A DNA stretch of 27,527 nucleotides from an uncultured Romboutsia sp. (GCA_937907205.1 CALESE010000022.1:1-27527); one strand, 5' to 3'. Positions 15,682-24,829 are shown, numbered from the stretch's first letter. Translations and numbers: made by a program. The notes: generated by a model from the sequence alone, not told the origin.

Positions 15682-17442
15682 TTATAAAACTCTTGTAGAA
15701 CCTCTATATACTAATCCTCTAGAAGCATCTACTGTAACTATCTCTCCATTTTTTATAGAGTTTAATATATCAAAAGCAGATACTACTACTGGTTTGTTTA
15801 AATTTAATCCCATTATAGCAGCATGTGAAGTCATTCCACCTTCTTCTGTAATTATAGCTGAAGCTTTTTCTATATAAGGATTCATTTCTATATCAGTCAT
15901 AGTAGTAACTAATATATCGCCTTCTTTGAAGTCTAGGCACTCTTCTCCACTTTTAACTACACAAACTTTACCTTCTGCAGTTTTGCTTCCAACACCTATT
16001 CCTTTAACTATTTCTTCATTTATAACATGAACTTTTATTAAATTAGTAGTACCACTTACTCCCACAGGCACTCCTGCTGTTATAACTACTAACTCTCCAT
16101 TATTTATATATTCAGCATTTTTAGCTGCTTCTATAGAGTTTTCTATAACTTCATCTGTATTTCCAGCTTGTTCTGCTTTAACAGTATATACACCCCAAGA
16201 AAGTCCTAATTGTCTCATTACTTTTTCATTGCTTGTAGTAGCTATTATTGGACACTTAGGTCTAAATTTAGATACCATTCTTGCTGTATATCCTGTTGAA
16301 GTAGATGTTACTATAGCTGATGCATTTAAATCTACTGCAGTTGAACAAGTAGCATGACTTATAGCATCTGTTACTGTATTATTATTTTTTGAATTTTCGT
16401 TTAAGATTTTATCATAATCTAAAGTTTGTTCTGTTCTTTTTGCTATTGTTGCCATAGTTTTAACAGCTTCTACTGGATATTTACCAGCAGCAGTTTCACC
16501 TGATAACATTATTGCATCTGTTCCATCATATATAGCATTTGCAACATCTGTAACTTCTGCTCTTGTTGGTCTTGGATTTCTTATCATAGAGTCAAGCATT
16601 TGAGTAGCAGTTATTACTGGCTTACCTAGTTCATTACATCTTTTTATCATAATTTTTTGAACTACTGGTATTTCTTCAGTTGGTATTTCAACTCCTAGAT
16701 CTCCTCTAGCTACCATTATTCCGTCAGAAACCTCTAATATTTCATCTAGGTTATCTACACCTTCTTGATTCTCTATCTTAGATATTATTTGTATGTCTGT
16801 TGCATTGTTTTCTTCTAATATTTCTCTTATAGCTAAAACATCTGATGCCTTTCTTACGAAAGATGCAGCTATAAAATCTATCCCTTGACTTATACCGAAT
16901 TCTATATCACTTCTATCTTTAGGTGTTATAGCTGGTAAGTTTATTTTTACTCCTGGTACGTTTACACCTTTATGATTTTTAACTATTCCTGAGTTTTCAA
17001 CTACACAAACTATATCTTCTCCGTTTACTTCTTTAACTTTAAGACCTACTAAACCATCATCTATTAATATAGTATCTCCTGCTACTACATCTTTAGCTAA
17101 ATCTTTATAACTTACTGTACAAATTTCTTTAGTTCCTACAACATCATTCATAGTTATAGTAAACTTTTGTCCTTCTTCTAAAAGAACTTCTGGTTCAGCA
17201 AATTGTCCTGTTCTTATTTCTGGACCTTTAGTATCTAGTAAAATTGCAACTGGTTGATTCAATTTTTCTCTTACTTTTTTAACAAGGTCTAATCTTACTT
17301 TGTGTTCTTCATGAGATCCATGAGAAAAGTTAAATCTACAAACGTTTAACCCATTCTCTACTAATTGAGTAAGAACCTGTTCTTTATCAGATGCCGGTCC
17401 TAAAGTACAAACAATTTTAGTTCTTTTTTTGTTAGTTAACAT
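15682..17442 (-). CDS. pyk: Pyruvate kinase with C-terminal PEP-utiliser domain
   Basis: It converts phosphoenolpyruvate and ADP to pyruvate and ATP in the last step of glycolysis. The 586 residues contain substrate-site CRFNFSHG (35-42), catalytic Lys222 (ISKIEN), metal-site MVARGDLG (243-250), a B domain (about 70-170) and the allosteric C domain (about 355-475). The extra C-terminal domain of about 110 residues (about 478-586) resembles the PEP-utiliser swivelling domain and keeps the motif GMTSHAA (537-542, with Thr538, Ser539, His540). This matches the long Pyk of Bacillus, where that domain is regulatory. It follows pfkA by 20 bases with a CAGGAGGAA RBS; both are one operon. Confidence 0.97.
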   Translation of the reverse strand: MLTNKKRTKIVCTLGPASDKEQVLTQLVENGLNVCRFNFSHGSHEEHKVRLDLVKKVREKLNQPVAILLDTKGPEIRTGQFAEPEVLLEEGQKFTITMNDVVGTKEICTVSYKDLAKDVVAGDTILIDDGLVGLKVKEVNGEDIVCVVENSGIVKNHKGVNVPGVKINLPAITPKDRSDIEFGISQGIDFIAASFVRKASDVLAIREILEENNATDIQIISKIENQEGVDNLDEILEVSDGIMVARGDLGVEIPTEEIPVVQKIMIKRCNELGKPVITATQMLDSMIRNPRPTRAEVTDVANAIYDGTDAIMLSGETAAGKYPVEAVKTMATIAKRTEQTLDYDKILNENSKNNNTVTDAISHATCSTAVDLNASAIVTSTSTGYTARMVSKFRPKCPIIATTSNEKVMRQLGLSWGVYTVKAEQAGNTDEVIENSIEAAKNAEYINNGELVVITAGVPVGVSGTTNLIKVHVINEEIVKGIGVGSKTAEGKVCVVKSGEECLDFKEGDILVTTMTDIEMNPYIEKASAIITEEGGMTSHAAIMGLNLNKPVVVSAFDILNSIKNGEIVTVDASRGLVYRGSTRVL

Positions 17443-17462
17443 AAATATATTCCTCCTGAAAT

Positions 17463-18422
17463 TTATATAGATAGTATTTTTACCATTTCATAAGTATCTT
17501 TATCAAATGTTCTTTCCATTGATAAAGCTTCATGTATATCTAAATCTATTATCTTATTATCCTTTATACCTACAACTCTAGCAGCTTTACCTTCTAATAG
17601 TAATTTTACTGCTCTAACACCCATTCTACTTGCTAATATTCTATCAAATGCAGTTGGACTTCCTCCTCTTTGAACATGTCCAAGGATTGTAACTCTCAGA
17701 TCTGCATTAGTTTCTTCTACTATTTTTCTACCTAGGTCTTGAGCGTTTCCTACTCCCTCTGCTAAAACTATAATGCTGTGTCTTTTACCTCTTTTTTGAG
17801 TAGTTTTTAATCTATTACAAACATCTTCTACTTTAAAATCTACTTCAGGAACTATAACTGTTTCAGCTCCTCCTGCAAGACCTGCATATAAAGCTAAGTC
17901 TCCACAGTGTCTACCCATTACTTCTACTATATTTACTCTTTCATGAGATGAAGATGTATCTCTTATCTTACCTATAGCATCTATTATTGTGTTCATTGCT
18001 GTATCAAATCCTATAGTATAGTCTGTGTATGCTAAATCATTATCTATAGTTCCAGGAAGCCCTATTGCAGGGAATCCTAATTCACTTAATTTTTGCGCTC
18101 CATTAAATGAACCATCTCCTCCTATAACAACTAAACAATCTATACCATATTTTTTTAATACTTTTACACCTAATAATCTTCCTTCTTCTGTTTTAAATTC
18201 TTCACATCTAGAAGATTTTAGAATTGTTCCACCTCTATGTATAATATCACCAACAGAAGATAAGCTCATTTCTTTTATGTCTTCTTCAATTAAACCTTTA
18301 TATCCTCTGTTAATTCCATAAACTTTACATCCATAGTATATTGCAGATCTTACAACAGCTCTTATAGCTGCGTTCATTCCTGGAGCATCTCCTCCACTTG
18401 TCAATATTCCTATAGTCTTCAT
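17463..18422 (-). CDS. pfkA: ATP-dependent 6-phosphofructokinase
   Basis: It phosphorylates fructose 6-phosphate to the 1,6-bisphosphate, the committed step of glycolysis. The 319 residues have the nucleotide motif TSGGDAPGMNA (8-18), GGDGS (101-105; Gly104 marks ATP rather than PPi use), catalytic Asp127 in PGTIDND (123-129) and substrate-site MGRHCGDLAL (169-178). Length and motifs match bacterial allosteric PfkA. The RBS is AGGGGGT. It is first gene of pfkA-pyk, downstream of dnaE, with an extended -10 promoter and a hairpin-bearing leader of about 110 bases. The accA/accD genes that sit between dnaE and pfkA in many Firmicutes are missing here. Confidence 0.97.
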   Translation of the reverse strand: MKTIGILTSGGDAPGMNAAIRAVVRSAIYYGCKVYGINRGYKGLIEEDIKEMSLSSVGDIIHRGGTILKSSRCEEFKTEEGRLLGVKVLKKYGIDCLVVIGGDGSFNGAQKLSELGFPAIGLPGTIDNDLAYTDYTIGFDTAMNTIIDAIGKIRDTSSSHERVNIVEVMGRHCGDLALYAGLAGGAETVIVPEVDFKVEDVCNRLKTTQKRGKRHSIIVLAEGVGNAQDLGRKIVEETNADLRVTILGHVQRGGSPTAFDRILASRMGVRAVKLLLEGKAARVVGIKDNKIIDLDIHEALSMERTFDKDTYEMVKILSI

Positions 18423-18454
18423 AATGTACCCCCTAATTATTTATTTTATAAGCA

Positions 18455-18473
18455 AGGGACATTTTTGGTCCCT
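18455..18473 (-). other. Hairpin in the pfkA leader
   Basis: A 6-bp GC-rich stem AGGGAC / GTCCCT (18455-18460 with 18468-18473, 7-base loop) lies about 30 bases before the pfkA start. No U run follows on the minus strand, so it is not a terminator. The free UCCCU arm could pair with the AGGGGG RBS in an alternative fold. Confidence 0.5.
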
Positions 18474-18538
18474 ATATTGACTTTTTATCCCATTATGAAT
18501 AAAAAAATTAGAACTATTAAAATAAATTATTTTCTCAT

Positions 18539-18547
18539 ATTATACCA
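18539..18547 (-). promoter_or_regulatory. Extended -10 promoter of pfkA-pyk
   Basis: TGG directly precedes a perfect TATAAT (18539-18544), the extended -10 class that can work with a poor -35; the -35 position holds only GTAAAA. The predicted start is near 18532, leaving a leader of about 110 bases that carries the hairpin at 18455-18473. Confidence 0.6.
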
Positions 18548-18620
18548 TATTTTGAAAATACTTTTACATTATTTATTATATAATATTTTATTTTAACATT
18601 CTAATCTTTTTTAATAAAAA

Positions 18621-21600
18621 TTAATTTTTTATTTTTATATTTTCTTTAGGAATTATTTTTTCTAAATGATTCGTTAAATAGGTTGAAATTTCTACTGTTA
18701 ATCCGTTATATTTATACATTTGTCTTGTATCTTCTGCAAATAAAAATATATTTTCATCTCCTGGATATAAATTTAATGCATCTACAATGTTATCAAGTAA
18801 TTCTTTATTACTAAAACTATCTACTTTTATATAGATACCTGATTTAGGATTTTTATTTATAGTTTTTTTACTATTATAGTTATTTCTATTATTATATTTT
18901 GTATTTTCTTCAAAATTAGATTTATCATTTATATCTTTAAATTCTCTAGCTATAAGTTTTGGACTTTCATCTTCCTTAATATTTAATGTTCCTTTAACAT
19001 AAATTATGCTATCTTCATTTAAAATTGTGTTATATCTTTGTAAAGTTTGTGGGAATACAATTATTTCAATGGCACCATATAAATCTTCTAATTCTAAAAA
19101 TGCCATTATATCATTTTTCTTTGTAGTCTTTATATTTTTATTTACTATCATTCCACCCATTATAACTTCTCTTTCATCTAAAGCTAAATATGATTCTATA
19201 TCTTCTCTTAATGCATTTAATTTACCATTATCTATAGATGTACTATTTTCTAGTTCTTCTTTATACTGAGCTAATGGGTGACCACTTACATACATACCTA
19301 AAACTTCTTTTTCTAAAGTAAGTCTTTCTCTTTCATCATATTCTTTTATCCTTGGAATAATGCTAATATCATTTGTATCTTCACTATCATCTGTTGTTTC
19401 AAAAGCATCAAATAAAGAAATTTGACCTTTTACATTTTTCTTTCTATCCATAGATATACTATCTAGTACATTTTCATAACCTGCAATCAAGCTGGCTCTA
19501 TTTTCACTAATTTCGTCAAATGCCCCACATTTAATTAAACTCTCTATGCATCTTTTATTTGTATCTTTTGAGTCTAGCCTTTTCGCTAAATCTTCAAAAT
19601 CTTTAAAGTATCCATTAGACTCTCTTTCATTAATTATATTATTAATTATATTTACGCCTACATTTTTTACTGCTGCAAGACCAAATCTTATATTTCCATC
19701 TTCAACTGAAAACTTAGAAAAACTTTTATTTATATTTGGTTTAAGTATCTCTATTCCAAGTGCATTACATTCTCTTATATATTCTACAACCTTATCTGTA
19801 TTTCCCATTACACTTGTTATTAATGCTGCCATAAATTCAACTGGATAATATGCTTTTAAGTATGCAGTCTCATACGATAATACTCCATATGCAGCAGCAT
19901 GAGATTTATTAAATGCATATTTAGCAAAGTCTATCATATCATCAAATATTTTATTTGCTATATCTTCTGGTATACCATTTCTTACGCATCCTGTAATTTC
20001 TACATTACCATTATCATCTTCCTTACCATATATAAAATATCTTCTTTCTTCTTCCATGACATCCATCTTCTTTTTACCCATAGCTCTTCTAACTAAGTCA
20101 CTACGTCCATAGCTATATCCACCAAGATCCCTAACTACTTGCATTACCTGCTCTTGATATACTAAACATCCATAAGTTACATCCATTATAGGTTTTAATC
20201 GTTCATGAATATATGTAACTTTATCAGGATTATTTTTATTTTCAATATAAGTTGGTATAGAATCCATTGGTCCTGGTCTATATAATGATATTCCTGCAAC
20301 TATATCTTCAAAATTGTCTGGTCTTAATTGCTTCATGAAACTTCTCATACCAGCACTTTCTAATTGGAACACTCCTAGTGTATTACCTGATGATAATAAT
20401 TCATATACTTTTGGGTCATCATAGTCCATTTTTGAAAAATCTATTTTTCTACCATAATTTTTTTCTATTAACTCAAGAGCATCTCTTATTACTGTCAATG
20501 TTCTAAGTCCTAGAAAATCCATTTTAAGAAGTCCTAATTCTTCTAATGTGGTCATTGTAAATTGAGTAGTTATTGCATCTTGATGTTTGTATAAAGGTAC
20601 ATACTCATCTATTGGATTTTTAGATATAACTACACCTGCTGCATGAGTTGAGGCATGTCTTAGCATACCTTCTATTTTTTTAGATATATCTATAACTTCT
20701 CTAGTTTCTTTATCCTGATCATACAATGTTTTTAAATTAGGATTAGTATCTAATGCTTTGTCTATCGTCATACCTAGTGCAAATGGTATTTCTTTAGCTA
20801 TCTTATCCACTTTATTGTATGGTATATCAAGTACTCTACCAACATCCCTTATAGCTGCTTTTGCTCCCATTGTCCCAAATGTTATTATTTGAGCAACATG
20901 ATCTTCTCCATATTTTCTTTTTACATAATCTATAACTTCTTCTCTTCTTTCATAGCAAAAATCTATATCTATATCTGGCATAGATATACGCTCAGGATTT
21001 AAAAACCTTTCAAAAAGTAATGAGTATTTTATAGGGTCTATATCAGTTATTTTTAGAGTATATGCAACTATAGACCCTGCAGCACTACCCCTTCCTGGTC
21101 CAACCATTATATTATTTTCTTTAGAGAAATTTATAAAGTCCCAAGTTATAAGGAAGTATTCCACATATCCCATTCTCTTTATTACATCTAATTCATAATT
21201 TAATCTATCAATAACTTCTTGACTTGGATTTTCATATCTTTCCTTTAATCCATTAAAACATAATTCTCTTAAATATGTGTCTGGTGTATATCCATCTGGA
21301 ACATCATATTGTGGAAGATGTATTGTATTAAAATCAAATTCCACATTACATCTATTTGCAATTTTTACAGTATTATCCAATGCATCTATTGCATATGGGA
21401 ATAACTCTTCCATTTCTTCTCTAGATTTCAGATAAAATTCGTCACTACCAAATCTCATTCTATTAGGGTCATTTACAGTTTTACCCATTTGAATACACAT
21501 AAGAATATCATGTATTTTTGAATCTTCTTTTTCAACATAATGTACATCATTAGTAGCTACTAATGGTATATCTAATTCTTTAGATAAATTTACTAAAGCT

Positions 21601-22166
21601 GAATTAACTTCTCTTTGTTCAGGTAAATTATGATCTTGTATCTCCAAATAAAAATTACCTTTCCCAAATATACTTTCATATTCTAATGTTTTAGATTTAG
21701 CTTTTTCAAAATTCCTATCCATTAATGCCTGAGGTATATCGCCAGCTAAACATGCTGATAAAGCTATAATGCCTTTACTATATTTTCTAAGTTCATCCAT
21801 ATCTACTCTTGGCTTATAATAAAAACCCTCTACATATGATGTAGATACTAACTTTATCAAATTTTGATAACCTTCCATATTTTCAGCAAGTAATATTAAA
21901 TGACCTTGTCTTTTGTCAAAGTTCGGGTCTTTATCATTTAAAGTACGAGATGCTACATAAACCTCACATCCTATTATAGGTTTTATACCTTCTTTTTTAG
22001 CAACTTTATAAAAATCTATAACACCAAACATACAGCCATGGTCTGTTATAGCAATTGAACTCATATTTAATTCTTTAGCTTTACTTATTAGTTTCTTTAA
22101 CCTTGAGAATCCATCAAGTAAACTGTATTCTGTATGAACATGAAGATGAATAAAATCTTTATTCAT
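18621..22166 (-). CDS. dnaE: DNA polymerase III alpha subunit, DnaE type
   Basis: A replicative C-family DNA polymerase; in Firmicutes with PolC, DnaE extends primers before PolC takes over. From the ATG at 22166 the protein has 1181 residues: N-terminal PHP domain (HLHVHTEYSLLDG near residue 7, then DHGCMFG and GCEVY), palm with GPGRGSAAG (about 356-364) and catalytic PDIDIDF (about 397-403), fingers and tandem helix-hairpin-helix region, OB fold (about 985-1070), an Asn/Lys-rich low-complexity linker near 1090-1115 and a short C-terminal domain. A start 12 codons upstream (22202) would translate the perfect AGGAGGTGA RBS and is rejected. The gene stands alone, between the whiA terminator and the pfkA promoter. 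Confidence 0.96.
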   Translation of the reverse strand: MNKDFIHLHVHTEYSLLDGFSRLKKLISKAKELNMSSIAITDHGCMFGVIDFYKVAKKEGIKPIIGCEVYVASRTLNDKDPNFDKRQGHLILLAENMEGYQNLIKLVSTSYVEGFYYKPRVDMDELRKYSKGIIALSACLAGDIPQALMDRNFEKAKSKTLEYESIFGKGNFYLEIQDHNLPEQREVNSALVNLSKELDIPLVATNDVHYVEKEDSKIHDILMCIQMGKTVNDPNRMRFGSDEFYLKSREEMEELFPYAIDALDNTVKIANRCNVEFDFNTIHLPQYDVPDGYTPDTYLRELCFNGLKERYENPSQEVIDRLNYELDVIKRMGYVEYFLITWDFINFSKENNIMVGPGRGSAAGSIVAYTLKITDIDPIKYSLLFERFLNPERISMPDIDIDFCYERREEVIDYVKRKYGEDHVAQIITFGTMGAKAAIRDVGRVLDIPYNKVDKIAKEIPFALGMTIDKALDTNPNLKTLYDQDKETREVIDISKKIEGMLRHASTHAAGVVISKNPIDEYVPLYKHQDAITTQFTMTTLEELGLLKMDFLGLRTLTVIRDALELIEKNYGRKIDFSKMDYDDPKVYELLSSGNTLGVFQLESAGMRSFMKQLRPDNFEDIVAGISLYRPGPMDSIPTYIENKNNPDKVTYIHERLKPIMDVTYGCLVYQEQVMQVVRDLGGYSYGRSDLVRRAMGKKKMDVMEEERRYFIYGKEDDNGNVEITGCVRNGIPEDIANKIFDDMIDFAKYAFNKSHAAAYGVLSYETAYLKAYYPVEFMAALITSVMGNTDKVVEYIRECNALGIEILKPNINKSFSKFSVEDGNIRFGLAAVKNVGVNIINNIINERESNGYFKDFEDLAKRLDSKDTNKRCIESLIKCGAFDEISENRASLIAGYENVLDSISMDRKKNVKGQISLFDAFETTDDSEDTNDISIIPRIKEYDERERLTLEKEVLGMYVSGHPLAQYKEELENSTSIDNGKLNALREDIESYLALDEREVIMGGMIVNKNIKTTKKNDIMAFLELEDLYGAIEIIVFPQTLQRYNTILNEDSIIYVKGTLNIKEDESPKLIAREFKDINDKSNFEENTKYNNRNNYNSKKTINKNPKSGIYIKVDSFSNKELLDNIVDALNLYPGDENIFLFAEDTRQMYKYNGLTVEISTYLTNHLEKIIPKENIKIKN

Positions 22167-22170
22167 CAAA

Positions 22171-22179
22171 TCACCTCCT
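22171..22179 (-). promoter_or_regulatory. Consensus RBS that fixes the dnaE start
   Basis: AGGAGGTGA matches the 16S rRNA tail completely and lies four bases before the ATG at 22166 (about seven from the GGAGG core). It would be inside the coding region if the longer start at 22202 were used. Confidence 0.85.
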
Positions 22180-22192
22180 ATTCTATCATTTA

Positions 22193-22201
22193 ATTTTACC
22201 A
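22193..22201 (-). promoter_or_regulatory. Candidate promoter of dnaE
   Basis: TGG precedes TAAAAT (22193-22198), an extended -10. The best -35-like hexamer, TTGTTT, is 19 bases upstream, which is long. It would start transcription near 22186, between the whiA terminator and the dnaE RBS. Confidence 0.4.
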
Positions 22202-22234
22202 CAAATAAATACTATAAAAACAAATTTATAATAC

Positions 22235-22266
22235 AAAAAGAGGCTATATGTACTATAACCCCCTCC
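22235..22266 (-). terminator. Terminator after whiA
   Basis: An imperfect stem of about 10-12 bp (GAGGCTATA at 22240-22248 pairing with TATAACCCCCTC at 22254-22265, including G-U pairs on the minus strand) ends in U5 (22235-22239). It starts within ten bases of the whiA stop and closes the murB-whiA cluster. Confidence 0.75.
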
Positions 22267-22271
22267 TATAA

Positions 22272-23213
22272 TTAGCTTCTTAATTTATTTGCAATTTCTT
22301 CAATTTTTCTTAATCTATGATTTACACCAGATTTGCCTATTGGAGGATTTAACATCTCTCCTAGTTCCTTTAATGTCATATCTTCATATTCTAATCTAAG
22401 TCTTGCAATTTCCTGTAAATTTTCTGGCAAACTACTTATTCCTATACTTTGTTGAATAAGCTTTATATTCTCTACCTGTCTAACTGCTGCATTGACTGTT
22501 TTAGATAGATTTGCTGTTTCACAGTTCACGATTCTATTAACATTATTTCTCATAGCCTTTACTATTTTTGTATTTTGTAAACTTAGCAATGCATTATGAG
22601 CGCCTATTATACTTAATAAATCAGATATTTGCTCACTTTCTTTAATATATACAACATAATTATTTTTTCTAGCTACAATTTTGCAATTAAAACCTAACGT
22701 ATTTATAAGATCTTTTAAAGATTCTGCAAAATCTTCATTATTTGTTACAAATTCCATATGATATGTTTTTCCTGGATCACTTATAGATCCACTTCCAAGA
22801 AATGCACCTCTAATAAATGCTCTTACACATTCATCATGCTTTATAAGTTCATTTGGTACTTTATTTACAGTGTAAAATCCATCTCCTGGGGCTAATATTC
22901 CTAAGTCTTTCATTAGCTTTTCTGCTCCCATTTCACTTGTAACAAGTAAAACATAGCTATTATTTCTTTTTAATACTTGGTTTTTATTTACTGAAATAGT
23001 TGTATTTATCCCAAAATTATTTTTAAGTAATTTAAAAATTTTACGAGCTACTGAGTTTAATTCTGTTGTTATTTTAAGATTTAGCTTTTTATATCCTACA
23101 ATTTGTATACTTCCAGCTAATCTAACTAAAGCAGCCAATTCAGTTATACTACAGCAATGATTTTCAGGTAAAATCCTTGCTAATTCATTTTTTGTTTCAG
23201 CTGAAAAAGACAT
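22272..23213 (-). CDS. whiA: WhiA-family DNA-binding regulator
   Basis: A 313-residue protein with an N-terminal domain related to LAGLIDADG homing endonucleases (about 1-200, without nuclease function in the family) and a C-terminal helix-turn-helix region (about 215-313, with LEDMTLKELGEM-like and GKSGVNHRLRK motifs). In Streptomyces it controls sporulation genes; in Bacillus it affects cell division and chromosome segregation. The ATG at 23213 is preferred: AAAGGTG lies six bases upstream, and MSFSAETKNEL is the family N-terminus. A GTG at 23222 would overlap the NUDIX gene and contain the RBS. It is last gene of the cluster; the crh/HPr gene often found next in Bacillus is absent. Confidence 0.94.
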   Translation of the reverse strand: MSFSAETKNELARILPENHCCSITELAALVRLAGSIQIVGYKKLNLKITTELNSVARKIFKLLKNNFGINTTISVNKNQVLKRNNSYVLLVTSEMGAEKLMKDLGILAPGDGFYTVNKVPNELIKHDECVRAFIRGAFLGSGSISDPGKTYHMEFVTNNEDFAESLKDLINTLGFNCKIVARKNNYVVYIKESEQISDLLSIIGAHNALLSLQNTKIVKAMRNNVNRIVNCETANLSKTVNAAVRQVENIKLIQQSIGISSLPENLQEIARLRLEYEDMTLKELGEMLNPPIGKSGVNHRLRKIEEIANKLRS

Positions 23214-23218
23214 ATTTA

Positions 23219-23659
23219 TCACCTTTGGCTAGATCTTTTTTTGGTTTGATCTTTTTTAATTTCTTGTAATGCTACTTTTATTATTTCTTTTTCGTCATCA
23301 TATCTAGCAAGATCAACGACTCTATCTAAATGTATAAACTTAGCATCAATAAATCCTTCTTCTTTTTGTGGTATAGTATCCATACTTCTTGCTTGCATTA
23401 GATACCAAAATACTGTTTTATGAACAGCTTTATTTTCATCCCAGTTTTCCTTAAAAGTATAATGAATTTCTCCTAAATACTTTAGTATATCTGCTTTTAC
23501 TCCAGTTTCTTCTAGTACTTCCCTTAATGCTGCCTCTTGTCTATTTTCTCCTTCTTCTACTTTACCTTTTGGTAAAACCCAATCTCCATTGAATTTTCTA
23601 AGTAAAAGTATAGCATTACCAAAAAGTACCACACCACCAGCACTAACCTCTTCTCTCAT
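23219..23659 (-). CDS. NUDIX hydrolase (YvcI-position)
   Basis: A 146-residue NUDIX protein with a perfect box G-x5-E-x7-REVLEE-x-GV at residues 32-54 (Gly32, Glu38, Arg46, Glu47, Glu50, Glu51, Gly53), which binds Mg and cleaves nucleoside diphosphates linked to another group. The substrate cannot be told; the family includes ADP-ribose, ApnA, NTP and mRNA-cap enzymes. The start FDGDWVLPKGKVEEGE-like region resembles bis-nucleoside polyphosphate hydrolases. The C-terminus is Lys/Arg/Ser-rich. In B. subtilis the NUDIX gene yvcI precedes yvcJ; here it lies between yvcK and whiA. The RBS is AAGGAG, nine bases upstream. The stop overlaps the whiA RBS. Confidence 0.9.
   Translation of the reverse strand: MREEVSAGGVVLFGNAILLLRKFNGDWVLPKGKVEEGENRQEAALREVLEETGVKADILKYLGEIHYTFKENWDENKAVHKTVFWYLMQARSMDTIPQKEEGFIDAKFIHLDRVVDLARYDDEKEIIKVALQEIKKDQTKKRSSQR
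23220..23226 (-). promoter_or_regulatory. RBS that fixes the whiA start
   Basis: AAAGGTG is followed by six bases and the ATG at 23213. It overlaps the stop codon of the NUDIX gene (23219-23221), so the two genes are tightly coupled. Confidence 0.7.
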
Positions 23660-23691
23660 AGATGTTCACTCCTTAAAACTAACATAATAAT

Positions 23692-23722
23692 AAGGATTTC
23701 TACACAAATACTTAAAATCCTT
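23692..23722 (-). other. Hairpin between yvcK and the NUDIX gene
   Basis: An 8-bp perfect stem AAGGATTT / AAATCCTT (23692-23699 with 23715-23722, 15-base loop) starts right at the yvcK stop. It is followed by AUUAUUAUG, not a U run, so it is at most a weak or partial terminator that could lower expression of the NUDIX gene and whiA. Confidence 0.5.
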
Positions 23723-23723
23723 T

Positions 23724-24824
23724 TTACTTACTTGACTCACTTTTATGACTTAGTGCCAAATTAACAACTATATTAGAAATATACTTTGCGTTATGTCTAA
23801 TGTAGTTACTTTTTATTTCAATTAAATTTTCTTCTATTGATTTAACTCCAAGTTTTTTTAGTTTATCTTTTTGGTGTTTGTCTAATAAAACTTGATTTGC
23901 TCCATCATCTTCGTATTTTTTAAATATATTAGTAGATAAAATCTCATTATTAACTATTACATAATCTATTATATTTTTATTTGCATGTTTAATTATAGCA
24001 TTTATATGGTCTAATACATTATAACCATCTGTTTCTCCAGGTTGAGTCATAATATTTGATATATATACTTTAGGTGATCTAGATCTATCTATAGCTTCTA
24101 CTACACCTTCAACAAGTAAATTTGGGATTATACTTGTATATAAACTGCCAGGTCCCATTATTATTATATCTGCATTTTCAATTGAACTTATCACTTCATC
24201 CAAAGGCTTTACATCTATTGAATCTAGATATACCTCATCTATACCACTTTTTTGTCTTTTAACTTCTTTCGGTATACTTGACTCTCCTCTTATAAATTCT
24301 CCATTTTTTAATTTTGCTATTAAATTTATATTTTCTAATGTTACTGGTAAAACTTTTCCTGTAATTGCAAAGATTTGACTCATTTTATAAACGGCAACTT
24401 CAAAATTACCGTATAATCCATTCATAGCTGCTAAAAATAAATTACCAAAACTCTGACCCTTTAATGCCCCCTCTGTAAACCTATATTTCATAACTTCATC
24501 CATTGTAGGTTCTATATTAGCTAAAGCTAGCAGACAGTTTCTTATATCTCCAGGTGGCAACATGCCTAAGTCTTCTCTTAAAACTCCAGATCCTCCACCA
24601 TCGTCTGCTACAGTAACAATCGCAGTAATATTTTGTGTGTAGTACTTAAGACCTCTTAAAAATACAGATTGTCCAGTACCACCACCAATAACAACTACCT
24701 TAGGATCATTATTTTGTTTTTCCTTTAAAACTTTAGATTTCTTTTTCTCTTTTATATAAAAATATAAAACTATAAATAATGATATCCACCCCAAAATACC
24801 TATACCTATGAGTATATCTGTCAT
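23724..24824 (-). CDS. yvcK: YvcK/GlmR family protein with N-terminal membrane segment
   Basis: A UPF0052/CofD-like protein. In B. subtilis YvcK (GlmR) binds UDP-GlcNAc, is needed for growth on gluconeogenic carbon sources and stimulates GlmS. From the ATG at 24824 it has 366 residues. One hydrophobic helix (about 4-24) and a Lys-rich stretch precede the soluble domain, which has GGGTGQS (47-53), VADDGGGSGVLRED, MLPPGDIRNCLLALAN and GPGSLYTSIIPNLL. The helix makes it about 50 residues longer than the soluble B. subtilis protein and should tether it to the membrane. A TTG at 24836 would include the GGAGG RBS and is rejected. It is 13 bases behind rapZ. Confidence 0.93.
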   Translation of the reverse strand: MTDILIGIGILGWISLFIVLYFYIKEKKKSKVLKEKQNNDPKVVVIGGGTGQSVFLRGLKYYTQNITAIVTVADDGGGSGVLREDLGMLPPGDIRNCLLALANIEPTMDEVMKYRFTEGALKGQSFGNLFLAAMNGLYGNFEVAVYKMSQIFAITGKVLPVTLENINLIAKLKNGEFIRGESSIPKEVKRQKSGIDEVYLDSIDVKPLDEVISSIENADIIIMGPGSLYTSIIPNLLVEGVVEAIDRSRSPKVYISNIMTQPGETDGYNVLDHINAIIKHANKNIIDYVIVNNEILSTNIFKKYEDDGANQVLLDKHQKDKLKKLGVKSIEENLIEIKSNYIRHNAKYISNIVVNLALSHKSESSK

Positions 24825-24829
24825 ATTAG

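Noticed and set aside
18477..18500. Plus-strand TTGACT resembling a -35
   Set aside because: There is no -10 at suitable spacing and no plus-strand gene or transcript candidate beyond it.
18613..18633. AT-only inverted repeat at the dnaE stop codon as a terminator
   Set aside because: The 8-bp stem is entirely A-T and no U run follows it on the minus strand, so termination would be weak at best.
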